A DNA stretch of 64,000 bases from Paenibacillus sp. FSL K6-3182. GTDB lineage: Bacteria > Bacillota > Bacilli > Paenibacillales > Paenibacillaceae. Of this stretch, positions 43,771 to 52,227 are shown piece after piece. A program made the translations under genes and the position numbers. Under the pieces are notes generated by a model that was not told the DNA's origin, made no database searches, and saw nothing but the letters and a program-made list of their open reading frames with translations. The stretch lies in assembly GCF_037976325.1 (NCBI RefSeq), contig NZ_CP150265.1:820001-884000 (forward strand), in the 5' to 3' direction. The stretch's first letter is position 1. Each line of letters opens with the position of its first letter.

Positions 43771-44064
43771 TGCTTTTTGATTTGATTGTTCTTATTCAAA
43801 CATCATCACTCCTTTGAACGTAGTAGAGGTCATACTCTAGGTGCTGGTTATACCATGTCTAAATTCATTATGCTTAGTGGAAATAGGCACGGCAAGGTGC
43901 TGTTTATTTATACTTAAACTTTACTGATTTCACACAAGTGCAATATCACCAAAAGTGATTTTTACTAAAATAGAGGATTAAGCTTCCAGCAACCACAACT
44001 TAGCAAAAAATATCAAAAACAGCCTTCTTCCTTCTGCTATTCTAGAGTCAAAGGAGGCGCACCT
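43771..44064. other. Intergenic region between divergent GNAT and AraC genes
   Basis: No supported gene. On the minus strand AAAGGAGTG is followed by ATGATG and a stop two codons later (around 43798-43813), a complete ribosome site with almost no frame. AGAG-GTCATA-CTCT at about 43825-43838 is a small palindrome. The region is otherwise featureless and A/T-rich. Confidence 0.45.
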
Positions 44065-44949
44065 TTGATTACTCACAACATCATTCAAAAAAGTATCCAG
44101 TACATGGAGGATAACCTTCAGGATGAGCTGACACTTGAACAAATAGCTGCACACGCTGGTTTTTCTCCATACCATTTTCACCGTTTATTCCGAAAGGAAG
44201 TAGGCATAAACATAGCGGATTATTTGAGAAGCCGCCGACTTTGTTATGCATCTCGACTGCTACTAAACACGGATGAAACGATCATTGCGATTTCGTTGAA
44301 CTGCTATTTTGAAAGCCAGGAAGCATTTACAAGAGCATTCAAGAAAATGTACAGCATGCCGCCGGGCCGTTACCGTAAAATGTTTGCACCACATACGTAT
44401 TCTACCTTAGGAGGAGATTATATGGATCAAGCTTCACCTGTGAAAGACTGGTTCCTGACGGGAAGCCAACCTCAAAACTATGAAATGGGAGTTGACCGCA
44501 GCATCGTTCATCAAGGAAATACATCAGGGTATTTGAAGGAGTCTATTGCAGAGGACCCGGGTCAATTTGGTACGATGATGCAGCAATTTAAAGCTGAGAA
44601 GTTTGTTGGTCGCAGAATGAGATTCTCAGGTTTTGTAAGGACGAGCGGGGTACAAGAATATTGCGGGTTGTGGATGAGGGTGGACAATAACGCACAGGAT
44701 ATTTTGCAGTTTGATAATATGAATAACAGAAAAATTAATGGCGATACGGGCTGGAATCATTACGCTATCGTACTGGATGTTCCTGCTAACAGCGCGACCA
44801 TATCCATTGGTGTACTGCTTATGGGTAAAGGACATGTATGGGTGGATAGCTTCAAGTTCGAAGAGGTTGATCTCAGCGTGCCAACAACTAATCTTGAGAT
44901 GGAAAGCGAGCTGCTGGATGGGCCGTCTAATCTTTCATTCGAGGAATAA
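44065..44949 (+). CDS. AraC-family regulator with beta-sandwich effector domain
   Basis: A 294-residue regulator. The DNA-binding domain is N-terminal (residues ~5-105): LTLEQIAAHAGFSPYHFHRLFRKEV and IIAISLNCYFESQEAFTRAFKK with the PGRYR end. The C-terminal ~170 residues look like a jelly-roll binding domain (RRMRFSGFVRTSGVQEYCGL, WNHYAIVLDVPANSATISIG, KGHVWVDSFKFEEVD), unusual as an AraC sensor but seen in a group of Bacillales regulators. It starts at TTG 44065, seven bases after AGGAGG. No obvious partner gene adjoins it. Confidence 0.83.
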   Translation: MITHNIIQKSIQYMEDNLQDELTLEQIAAHAGFSPYHFHRLFRKEVGINIADYLRSRRLCYASRLLLNTDETIIAISLNCYFESQEAFTRAFKKMYSMPPGRYRKMFAPHTYSTLGGDYMDQASPVKDWFLTGSQPQNYEMGVDRSIVHQGNTSGYLKESIAEDPGQFGTMMQQFKAEKFVGRRMRFSGFVRTSGVQEYCGLWMRVDNNAQDILQFDNMNNRKINGDTGWNHYAIVLDVPANSATISIGVLLMGKGHVWVDSFKFEEVDLSVPTTNLEMESELLDGPSNLSFEE

Positions 44950-45085
44950 TAAAGAGTAGATAAGCTGTATGGCTTCGATTCCAAGGATTGACATAAATTT
45001 AGAATGAACATATAATACCTAGTAAATAACTTGGTTTTTTGCAAATGATCTACAAAAAAACCAATGAACTAGAGGAGACTACAAA

Positions 45086-45529
45086 ATGGCTGTTCAAACA
45101 TTTAAAGCAACTGCTCAATTGCAAGAGGGCGTAAAGGTTTTAACGAAGTCTAGACATTTCGAGCTCACGATCGATGAGCCCAAAAGCTTGGGCGGGACAG
45201 ATACGGGGATGAATCCTGTTGAAGCGCTGCTCGCTTCATTAGGAGCTTGCCAATCGATTGTTGCTAGAGTTTACGCTCCAAAGTTTGATGTTAAACTGGA
45301 TGATTTCAGAGTAGAGGTAGAAGGCGACATCGATCTTGATGGATTTTTCAATAAATCGGATGTGCGTCCTGGTTACTCGGATATTCGCTATACCTTCCAT
45401 ATCAAAACCGATTCACCAAAAGAGAAGGTTGAGGAATTCGTGAAGTTTCTAGAAAGCAAATGTCCAGTTGGCGACACAATCGCACATCCGGTTAACGTGA
45501 AACTAGAAAGCATCGTTATTGATCATTAA
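45086..45529 (+). CDS. OsmC/Ohr-family peroxidase
   Basis: A 147-residue cytoplasmic protein that reduces organic hydroperoxides through two cysteines: C55 in LASLGACQSIVAR and C126 in LESKCPVGD, with the TGMNPVEALLASLGAC signature. The first ~40 residues form the beta-sheet arm that swaps in the dimer. AGAGGAG lies before the ATG. It is a single gene ended by a terminator; no OhrR-type regulator is next to it. Confidence 0.92.
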   Translation: MAVQTFKATAQLQEGVKVLTKSRHFELTIDEPKSLGGTDTGMNPVEALLASLGACQSIVARVYAPKFDVKLDDFRVEVEGDIDLDGFFNKSDVRPGYSDIRYTFHIKTDSPKEKVEEFVKFLESKCPVGDTIAHPVNVKLESIVIDH

Positions 45530-45575
45530 TTTTAAGCTGTTCGCTATCATTAAATGTTCATACATAATGACAAAG

Positions 45576-45618
45576 CAGGCTAGGTTTCCCCTTTATGAGG
45601 GGGCCTGGTCTTTTTTTA
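45576..45618 (+). terminator. Terminator after the OsmC gene
   Basis: CCCCT - TTATG - AGGGG core, extended by AGG/CCT across an internal loop, then GGTC and a seven-T run. Confidence 0.75.
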
Positions 45619-45772
45619 TAGCATCCCGTTATTCACTGCTCTTTATTTCAGAATAAAACGAATAACAAAATAACGATATTGTCATTACACTCTTGATTTG
45701 ATATAGTAGGCTAAAATCACCGAGAGGGGGAGAGAGAGCTGAGCTATTGGATCATCCAGCTGCCAGAAGCGG

Positions 45773-46381
45773 ATGAATCGCTCGCTGCCCAATATGACAA
45801 ATGATCTTCCGTTGAATAAGGAAACGATTTTAGATGCAGCTGAACAGGTGCTTAGACGTTATGGGCCCGATAAAAGCTCGGTTGTGGATGTAGCTAAGGT
45901 GCTGCAAGTAAGCCATGGTACGTTGTATCGCCACTTTGCAAGTAAAGCTGCATTGCGAGAAGCGGTAACGGGGCGCTGGTTGGAGAGATGCATTGCATTG
46001 CCTTTAGAAGCGATAGCCAATCAAACCGGCGGCAGCTCTTCAGAGCGCTTGCGTTTATGGATGGAGACACTCATCCGCAGCAAGCAGAATTATGCAGCCA
46101 ATGATTCAGAGATGTTTGCGATGTACGCGGCTGTCACTGTAAATGCGGTTGAAATGATCACCGATCATGTGAACCGCTTGATAGGGCAGATCACGCAAAT
46201 CATAGATGAAGGAATACGTTCAAACGAATTCAAGTCTGGACAAGCCGAGAACTTAGCGAAGGCCGTGTTTTTTGCAACGTCGAAATTTCATCATCCTGCA
46301 CATGCCAATGAATGGTTGGCAGAAGACATCGATGAACAGTTCAAATTCGTATGGAATTTACTGCTTAGTGGAATCGTATAA
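45773..46381 (+). CDS. TetR-family repressor
   Basis: A 202-residue helical repressor. The N-terminal HTH is clear: ILDAAEQVLRRYGPDKSSVVDVAKVLQVSHGTLYRHF; the C-terminal ~140 residues form the ligand and dimer domain. ATG 45773 has only a poor ribosome site; ATG 45794 (residue 8) is a real alternative and still leaves the HTH intact. It lies 160 bases before an SDR gene whose promoter holds a palindrome, so repression of that gene is likely. Confidence 0.88.
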   Translation: MNRSLPNMTNDLPLNKETILDAAEQVLRRYGPDKSSVVDVAKVLQVSHGTLYRHFASKAALREAVTGRWLERCIALPLEAIANQTGGSSSERLRLWMETLIRSKQNYAANDSEMFAMYAAVTVNAVEMITDHVNRLIGQITQIIDEGIRSNEFKSGQAENLAKAVFFATSKFHHPAHANEWLAEDIDEQFKFVWNLLLSGIV

Positions 46382-46385
46382 TGTG

Positions 46386-46422
46386 AAGCCCCATGATGAT
46401 TTTTATCAGAGGGGCTTTTTTA
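46386..46422 (+). terminator. Terminator after the TetR gene
   Basis: AAGCCCC / GGGGCTT outer stem, inner GAT/ATC pairing, followed by TTTTTT. Confidence 0.8.
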
Positions 46423-46451
46423 TTTATAGATAAATCTTCTTTAATCAAAAT

Positions 46452-46502
46452 GACAAATAATAAAAAATGTCACTTGATATTTGTCTGTGACGAGAATATA
46501 AT
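46452..46502 (+). promoter_or_regulatory. SDR promoter with overlapping palindromic operator
   Basis: TTGATA (46474-46479), 17-base spacer, TATAAT (46497-46502). Inverted repeats GACAAATA (46452-46459) / TATTTGTC (46478-46485) and GTCAC (46469-46473) / GTGAC (46487-46491) span the -35 box, as expected for a TetR operator. Confidence 0.65.
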
Positions 46503-46540
46503 CAGAGCATAATGATGTAGATGCCAAGGAGGGAATAGTT

Positions 46541-47284
46541 TTGGAGAAGCGTTTAGCTGGGAAAGTAGCATTGGTAACGGGAGCGTCAAGGGGAATTGGT
46601 CGGGAGATTGCTGAGCAATTAGCGGGTAACGGTGCAAAGGTTGTTGTGAACTTCACGAGTAGCCCAGGCAAAGTAGAAGAAGTAGTAAATGGCATTAAGC
46701 GTTTAGGTGGTGAAGCTATAGCGATTCAAGCTGATATTAGTATCGTTGCGGAAGTAGAGGCTATGTTCAGCAAAACGTTAGAAGCTTTTGGACAAATAGA
46801 TATTCTTGTGAATAACGCGGGTATTATGATTACGAAGCCGATTGCTAATATGACGGAGGAAGACTTCGATAAGCAGTTCGCTATTAATGTGAAGGGCACA
46901 TTTTTTGCTTGCCAGCAAGCGGCATTGCATATGAACGCTAACGGAAGAATTATCAATTTCTCGACTTCGGTTGTTGGCGCGATGTTCCCGACGTATAGCG
47001 TGTATGCAGCGACGAAAGGAGCAGTTGAACAGATCACTCGCCAACTAGCGAAGGAGCTTGGTCCAAAGGGGATCACCATTAATGCCATTGCACCTGGTCC
47101 TGTTAACACGGAGCTCTTTAAGGTAGGGAAATCAGAAGAACAAATATCGGGTATTGCCAATATGAATGCATTCGGAAGATTGGGTGAACCTGAGGATATT
47201 TCGAGTGTGGTGATGTTTTTGTCCAGTGACGAGTCACAGTGGATGACAGGTCAGACGATTCGTGTGAATGGCGGTTTTGTATAA
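46541..47284 (+). CDS. Short-chain dehydrogenase/reductase
   Basis: A 247-residue NAD(P)H oxidoreductase of the classical SDR type: cofactor loop TGASRGIG (14-20), NNAG (91-94), catalytic S141/S143, Y155 and K159 in YSVYAATKGAVEQ, and IAPGPVNTEL. The last residues VNGGF are typical. It starts at TTG 46541 behind GGAGGGAA. The substrate is unknown; the upstream TetR repressor suggests induction by a small molecule. Confidence 0.93.
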   Translation: MEKRLAGKVALVTGASRGIGREIAEQLAGNGAKVVVNFTSSPGKVEEVVNGIKRLGGEAIAIQADISIVAEVEAMFSKTLEAFGQIDILVNNAGIMITKPIANMTEEDFDKQFAINVKGTFFACQQAALHMNANGRIINFSTSVVGAMFPTYSVYAATKGAVEQITRQLAKELGPKGITINAIAPGPVNTELFKVGKSEEQISGIANMNAFGRLGEPEDISSVVMFLSSDESQWMTGQTIRVNGGFV

Positions 47285-47299
47285 ATTGTTGTGAACAAA

Positions 47300-47343
47300 A
47301 AAGACGAGTCCGATCGCAGCTTCTGCGGAACGGGCTCGTCTTT
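47300..47343. terminator. Bidirectional terminator between SDR and SET genes
   Basis: AAAGACGAGTCCG / CGGGCTCGTCTTT with an inner CGCAG-CTT-CTGCG hairpin. Confidence 0.9.
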
Positions 47344-47386
47344 ATTTACGCCGTGAAGCTTAGAATAAGGGCGGAAAGCTCACTTG

Positions 47387-47776
47387 CTATTTTTCGTCCT
47401 CATTCACTTTCTCATCAAACCACATCGGATCATCGTTATCCACGTTGTAGTTGATAAGAAGCTCTTCGCCAGCTTTTACGTCTGAGTAAGTAAAGAAGTT
47501 AACGACATGATTGTCAAAATCAAGATCGTGATAAGCATTTGGGGTATAGGAATGGTTGAACAACATGCCGTATCCAAGCAGGATCGCAGTGTGATTAGCT
47601 CCATACTCAAACACATAATCAGCAAGCATCGTTTTCTCTATGTGCTCATGCTCCTCATTCGGGAAAGGAATGACCGGGGCTTCATGAAACAGTACGCCTT
47701 TTGCAATATCAACCTTCGCAAATACTCCTCTATTAAATTCTCCATCGCTAAGCTTAGAAGTCTTTACCTCAATCAT
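47387..47776 (-). CDS. SET-domain protein (lysine methyltransferase-like)
   Basis: A 129-residue protein that consists of little but a SET fold: GEFNRGVFAKVDIAKGVLFHEAPV at the start, the AdoMet-binding GYGMLFNHSYTPNAYHD (NHS motif) and the end AGEELLINYNVDNDD. Bacterial relatives methylate lysines of few known targets; this one lacks pre- and post-SET regions. ATG 47776 follows AGGTGA at five bases; a GTG three codons earlier overlaps that site. It is a single gene that converges with the SDR gene. Confidence 0.85.
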   Translation of the reverse strand: MIEVKTSKLSDGEFNRGVFAKVDIAKGVLFHEAPVIPFPNEEHEHIEKTMLADYVFEYGANHTAILLGYGMLFNHSYTPNAYHDLDFDNHVVNFFTYSDVKAGEELLINYNVDNDDPMWFDEKVNEDEK

Positions 47777-47961
47777 GTTAGTCACCTACGGTTCTTTAGT
47801 CTAAGGAGCTCGTTGCCATTGCATTAAGCTCGCTCACCTTAGGTAATATATCAATTTAATGAGTAAATAGCCAGCGGCTTCGGTAAACGTTATTTCATAA
47901 CGATCCATTATTGTGGGAACATTTATCATTTTCAGCCCGTCTAGGTTATGAGGTGATGATG

Positions 47962-48552
47962 ATGAACCAAAAAATTCTGATATACCTTTTATGCGGAGTC
48001 ATTCTGTTAAGTACAGCACTTATTGTTAACCCTAAAGCAGCTTTCGCATGCTCATGTGCAATGTCGCCGTCTGCAGAGACGCAGGTAAAAGATGAGCTTG
48101 GACGCAAGACTGCCATTTTCACTGGAAAAGTAATCAAGGTAACACAGCCTCCTAAGGAAAAAACGATGTCATCTGCTGATCTCGTTCAAGTAGACTTTGA
48201 AGTAGCAACGGTATGGAAAGGAAAACTCAAGCAGCAGACAGCTGTATATACAGCGATGAGTTCTGCAAGCTGCGGATATGAAAAATTTAATGCAGGTGAT
48301 ACCTATATCGTGTCTGCTAATGACAGATCAGGAAAGCTAGAAACAGGGATATGTGATTTAACGAAGCTGGTTTCTGCTGCAGGAGAAGAGTTGAAGGTAC
48401 TAGGCAATGGTTATAATCCGCTGCCCTTAAGCGCTGGCGAGGTTTTGCATGCTAACGAAAGCGGAGCAACAAAGCTGCAGATCATCATAGGTGCGCTAGC
48501 CCTTTTTATGATCATTGGGATTGTTGTTGTGCGGGCACGACGTCGTCAATAA
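47962..48552 (+). CDS. TIMP/NTR-like secreted, membrane-anchored protein
   Basis: A 196-residue exported protein. Signal peptide ending KAAFA, so the mature chain begins C-S-C, the arrangement by which eukaryotic TIMPs chelate the metalloprotease zinc. The NTR-like barrel follows (TAIFTGKVIKV, VDFEVATVWKGKL, SCGYEKFNAGDTYIVSA, GICDLTKLV) with further cysteines for disulfides. A C-terminal helix LQIIIGALALFMIIGIVVV and RARRRQ anchor it in the membrane. Three ATGs stand in a row; AGGTG spacing favours 47962. Inhibitor activity is untested. Confidence 0.78.
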   Translation: MNQKILIYLLCGVILLSTALIVNPKAAFACSCAMSPSAETQVKDELGRKTAIFTGKVIKVTQPPKEKTMSSADLVQVDFEVATVWKGKLKQQTAVYTAMSSASCGYEKFNAGDTYIVSANDRSGKLETGICDLTKLVSAAGEELKVLGNGYNPLPLSAGEVLHANESGATKLQIIIGALALFMIIGIVVVRARRRQ

Positions 48553-48601
48553 AGCAATGAGGAATGTTATGTTTATAGGTTGTATATGTGCAAAAAAGAT
48601 G

Positions 48602-48634
48602 CCGTAAGCTCTTGAAGAGGATTACGGTTTTTTT
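48602..48634 (+). terminator. Terminator after the TIMP-like gene
   Basis: CCGTAA / TTACGG with inner CTCTTGAAGAG pairing, then seven T. Confidence 0.82.
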
Positions 48635-48820
48635 GCATGCTCTTATAGGCTTCAAAAGTTATTTTCCTGCATGAATAAGAAGATAGGAGTAAGACATACC
48701 CTAACCTAATCCTTTGATTTCTTATTTACATTCATAAAATCTATGGTTAAATGGGGAGTGGCGAAACGAGGTGATTGAACAGGTGCTTCGTCAAAAAGCA
48801 TTAATTTTGGAGGGGTACAT

Positions 48821-50473
48821 GTGTACAAGCTGCTGCTCGTTGATGACGAGCCGGAAGTTACGGAAGGATTAATGAGTGAGATTGATTGGAAAAGCTGCGG
48901 TTTCTCAGAAGTTAGAACAGCAGGGAACGGCAAGGAAGCGATGGAGATTTTTGAGAAAATGGAGCCTGATGTGCTCATTACAGATATTAGCATGCCATAT
49001 ATGAACGGTCTGGAGCTGTCGGAATGGGCTAGAAAGATATATCCCATTACACGGATTGTCATCTTATCGGGTCATGATGAATTTGAATACGCGAAGCAGG
49101 CCATACATTTGCAGGTAGAGGCTTATGTTTTGAAACCGTTCTCGGCAAAGCAGCTAACGGACACGATTGCGGAAGTAGCGAAGCGCATGGATGAAGAACG
49201 TGAGAAGCGAACCAATATTGAGCTTCTGGAGGAGCATTACCGCACCAGTCTGCCTATCGTGCGCGAGAAGTTTCTTTCCTCTTTAATTACTCGCAAACAG
49301 TCTTATAAGGACATTTCTATAAAAGCAGCGAAATACGGCATGGAGCTGAAGGGCGAGGGGTATATCGTCTCCATTATTGCAGTTAATCACTCTGAACATC
49401 AGAAGGATGCTGAGCTTCAACCACCCTCACATTCACTTGCTTCGTCAACAGATTTGGATCTGAAGCTATTCTCCGTATGCAATATTGCAGCTGAAATATG
49501 GAATAAACATTTGCTTGGAAAAGTTTTTATTCATCAAGATCAAGTTGTACTGTTCACGGTCAGCCCAGAGCTCGATAAGGGCTTGGTGATGGAGAAAACA
49601 CAGGATGCATTAAAGGAAATACTGCAAAGCATCGAGAGATTTTTGCGTTTTCCCGTCATGATTGGCGTTGGAACCTTCACACAAGATGTTGGAAATCTCA
49701 AGTATGCTTATGAGGCTGCAACGGTTGCTTTAGATTATCGCCGGATTCTTGGCAACAATCTCATTATTTGTATCGATGATATGGAAAGTCGTGTGAATGA
49801 CAAGCTTCTCTTTGACGAATGGAAGGAGCAAAATCTAGTTCGAACGGTGAAGCTTGGTACGGAGAAAGAACTGGAAGAAGTAATTGATGGACTGTTTGAT
49901 GAAATATCCCGCATCCAGGCTCCTGTTCATGAGTATCAGCATTATTTGCTCGAGATGGTAACGGCGATTATCAAGCTGACCAAAGCTTATGAGAGTGACA
50001 ATGATGACATTTTCGCAGGCGGATGGGGCATATTGAATCAATACCAGAAGCTGAACAGCATGCAGGAAACGAAGGCTTGGTTTGGAGATTTATGTGCTAA
50101 GGTGAGAGTTCGTATCGCCAGCCGCAGGCAGCATACTTATAAACAAATCGTAGAGGATGCCATTCACTATACGAAAGAGCATTATCACGATAGTGATTTG
50201 TCTATTGCGAAGGTGTGTGCCCATCTGCATATCAGCGCAGGATATTTTAGCGGCTTGTTTAAAAAAGAGTTAAAAATGACGTTCGGTGCTTATTTGCTGC
50301 AGCTTCGAATGGAACAGGCGAAGGAGCTGCTTCGCACGACAGAGCTCAAAGCATTTGAGATAGCGGAGAAAATCGGATTTGCCGATCCAAATTATTTTAG
50401 CCTCAGCTTTAAGAAATATGCCGGATTGTCTGCCAAAGAATATCGCAGCGGCTTACTGGGACTAGAGAAATGA
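48821..50473 (+). CDS. Response regulator with AraC output domain, YesN type
   Basis: A 550-residue regulator: receiver with D8/D9 and phospho-acceptor D55 in VLITDISMPYMNG, K in VLKPFSA, a long linker, and the C-terminal AraC double HTH (SIAKVCAHLHISAGYFSGLFKKEL and AFEIAEKIGFADPNYFSLSFKKY). It begins at GTG 48821 behind GGAGGGG. It overlaps the kinase gene by four bases and heads the sensor-plus-mgl cluster. The direct repeats before mglB are its likely binding site. Confidence 0.93.
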   Translation: MYKLLLVDDEPEVTEGLMSEIDWKSCGFSEVRTAGNGKEAMEIFEKMEPDVLITDISMPYMNGLELSEWARKIYPITRIVILSGHDEFEYAKQAIHLQVEAYVLKPFSAKQLTDTIAEVAKRMDEEREKRTNIELLEEHYRTSLPIVREKFLSSLITRKQSYKDISIKAAKYGMELKGEGYIVSIIAVNHSEHQKDAELQPPSHSLASSTDLDLKLFSVCNIAAEIWNKHLLGKVFIHQDQVVLFTVSPELDKGLVMEKTQDALKEILQSIERFLRFPVMIGVGTFTQDVGNLKYAYEAATVALDYRRILGNNLIICIDDMESRVNDKLLFDEWKEQNLVRTVKLGTEKELEEVIDGLFDEISRIQAPVHEYQHYLLEMVTAIIKLTKAYESDNDDIFAGGWGILNQYQKLNSMQETKAWFGDLCAKVRVRIASRRQHTYKQIVEDAIHYTKEHYHDSDLSIAKVCAHLHISAGYFSGLFKKELKMTFGAYLLQLRMEQAKELLRTTELKAFEIAEKIGFADPNYFSLSFKKYAGLSAKEYRSGLLGLEK

Positions 50474-52227
50474 TAAAACGCAAAAGCATACAGTTTATTT
50501 TAACCGTTTCTTTTACTATATTTTCTGTGTTTATTATATTGCTTGTCAGCGTTGTTCTATATGGCCGTTTCTCTGCAACTGCGCAGGAGAATGCCTTTCG
50601 CAATTCACAGCAAATTGTCGATCAAGTAAGCTACAATCTTGAAAATTATATAGAGGTCACGTCTGACTTGTTCAACATGATGCATCATTCAATCGGACAA
50701 AGCGCCGATGTGAAATCCGATGGGATGCGCCGCCAGCTGGAATCGATGATGTCGACGCGTTCGGACACGGTATCTCTCGCCTTATTCGATGATAAAGGTC
50801 AGCTGCTTATCGATTTACCGAATGTTGAGCTGAAGGAAACGCTGAAAGTGACGGAGGAAGGCTGGTTTCGAAGCGCACTCGATTCAGCAGGTCACTTATC
50901 CATATCGCTTCCGCATGTTCAAAATTTGTATAAGCAGCAGTTCCGATGGGTCGTATCGATGAGCAAAAGCATCACAGTCCAGCATCAAGGCAAGCAGGTT
51001 CATGGCGTTTTGCTGATGGATGTCAATTTCAATACGATTGATGAGCTGTCCGAACGAGTGAGCTTGGGGCAAAAGGGTTATGTGTACATGCTGGACGAGT
51101 CTGCGGGTAACATTGTTTATCATCCGCAGCTTGAGCTCATCTATGCGAAGCTGAAAGAAGAGAATGTTGAGCTGGCGCTTAAGCATACGTACGGCAGCTT
51201 TATTGACGATTCTACGGATGAGGCAAAAATGATAAGTGTTCAAACGATTGGCAACGTCGGCTGGAAGGTAGTGGGCGTATCCTATTTGGATGAGGTGATG
51301 ACGACAAGCGGGCAATTAAACCGATCGATGTCCAAGCTTGTTATCGGCTTAGCGCTAATCGTATTTTTATTATCGAGTTTAGTCGCACGGAGAATCTCAA
51401 GACCGATCAAACGACTGGAGCTTTCGATGAAAAGCGTAGAGCGGGGCGACTTCAACCTGGCCGCCAGCGGCGAAGGGCCGCTTGAGATCAAGCGTCTTGC
51501 AGATCGGTACAACATTATGATCGGTACAATCAAGCAGCTGATGGAACGAATTGTAAGGGAACAGGAGAGCAAACGAAAGTACGAGCTGGAAGCGCTGCAA
51601 GCGCAGATCAATCCACATTTTTTATACAATACGTTAAATACGGTCGTACGCATGGTGGGCATGAACAAAAATGAAGAAGTGATTACGACGATTACGTCGC
51701 TGTCCAAGCTGTTTCGCATTAGTATAGGCAAAGGGAAAAGCCTAATCACGCTAGCGGATGAAATGGAGCATGCACGGAACTATTTGGTTATTCAGCACAT
51801 GCGGTTCAAAAATAAATTCGACTATTCCTTTGATTTGCAGCAGGAGGCATTGTCGCTTGCTACCTTAAAGCTTATTGTTCAGCCTCTAATTGAGAACGCG
51901 CTCGTGCATGGCATTGAGCCCTCCGTTGACAAGGGGCATATTGCTATTTCCATGAGGCTTGAAGGCAGTGATATTGTGGTCAAGATCGTTGATAATGGGC
52001 TTGGCATGTCAGAGGAGAGACTGGGTAAAATTCTTACTGGCACTGTCGTAAGCTCGAAGGGATCAGGTGTTGGGGTTATGAATGTGCAGGAGAGAATTCG
52101 ACTGTTCTTTGGTCCAACATATGGTTTGCATTTCGAGAGCGAGCAGGAAGTGGGCACAACCGTCACGATTCGTTTCCCTGCTCTTACGCTGCAGCAAGCT
52201 GAAGGAGGGGACAAGCATAATGGTTAA
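50470..52227 (+). CDS. Sensor histidine kinase, YesM type
   Basis: A 585-residue membrane kinase. Two helices (about 8-30 and 292-312) enclose a dCache-like extracellular domain with GQKGYVYMLDESAGNIVYHP; a HAMP segment follows, then H383 in QINPHFLYNTLNTVVRM and an HATPase domain with QPLIENALVHGIEP and DNGLGMSEER. ATG overlaps the regulator stop (ATGA). Its own stop overlaps the start of the anchored sugar-binding protein, so all three are co-translated. Confidence 0.92.
   Translation: MIKRKSIQFILTVSFTIFSVFIILLVSVVLYGRFSATAQENAFRNSQQIVDQVSYNLENYIEVTSDLFNMMHHSIGQSADVKSDGMRRQLESMMSTRSDTVSLALFDDKGQLLIDLPNVELKETLKVTEEGWFRSALDSAGHLSISLPHVQNLYKQQFRWVVSMSKSITVQHQGKQVHGVLLMDVNFNTIDELSERVSLGQKGYVYMLDESAGNIVYHPQLELIYAKLKEENVELALKHTYGSFIDDSTDEAKMISVQTIGNVGWKVVGVSYLDEVMTTSGQLNRSMSKLVIGLALIVFLLSSLVARRISRPIKRLELSMKSVERGDFNLAASGEGPLEIKRLADRYNIMIGTIKQLMERIVREQESKRKYELEALQAQINPHFLYNTLNTVVRMVGMNKNEEVITTITSLSKLFRISIGKGKSLITLADEMEHARNYLVIQHMRFKNKFDYSFDLQQEALSLATLKLIVQPLIENALVHGIEPSVDKGHIAISMRLEGSDIVVKIVDNGLGMSEERLGKILTGTVVSSKGSGVGVMNVQERIRLFFGPTYGLHFESEQEVGTTVTIRFPALTLQQAEGGDKHNG

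Noticed and set aside
43855..43917. Plus-strand 20-codon frame beginning MSKFIMLSGN
   Set aside because: The only purine run (AGGTG) is too far upstream and no second line of evidence exists; such a frame is expected by chance.
45739..45804. Possible upstream peptide (LSYWIIQLPEADES) overlapping the TetR start
   Set aside because: It has only a CTG as start, although purine-rich sequence precedes it. Could be real translational coupling, but unsupported from this sequence alone.
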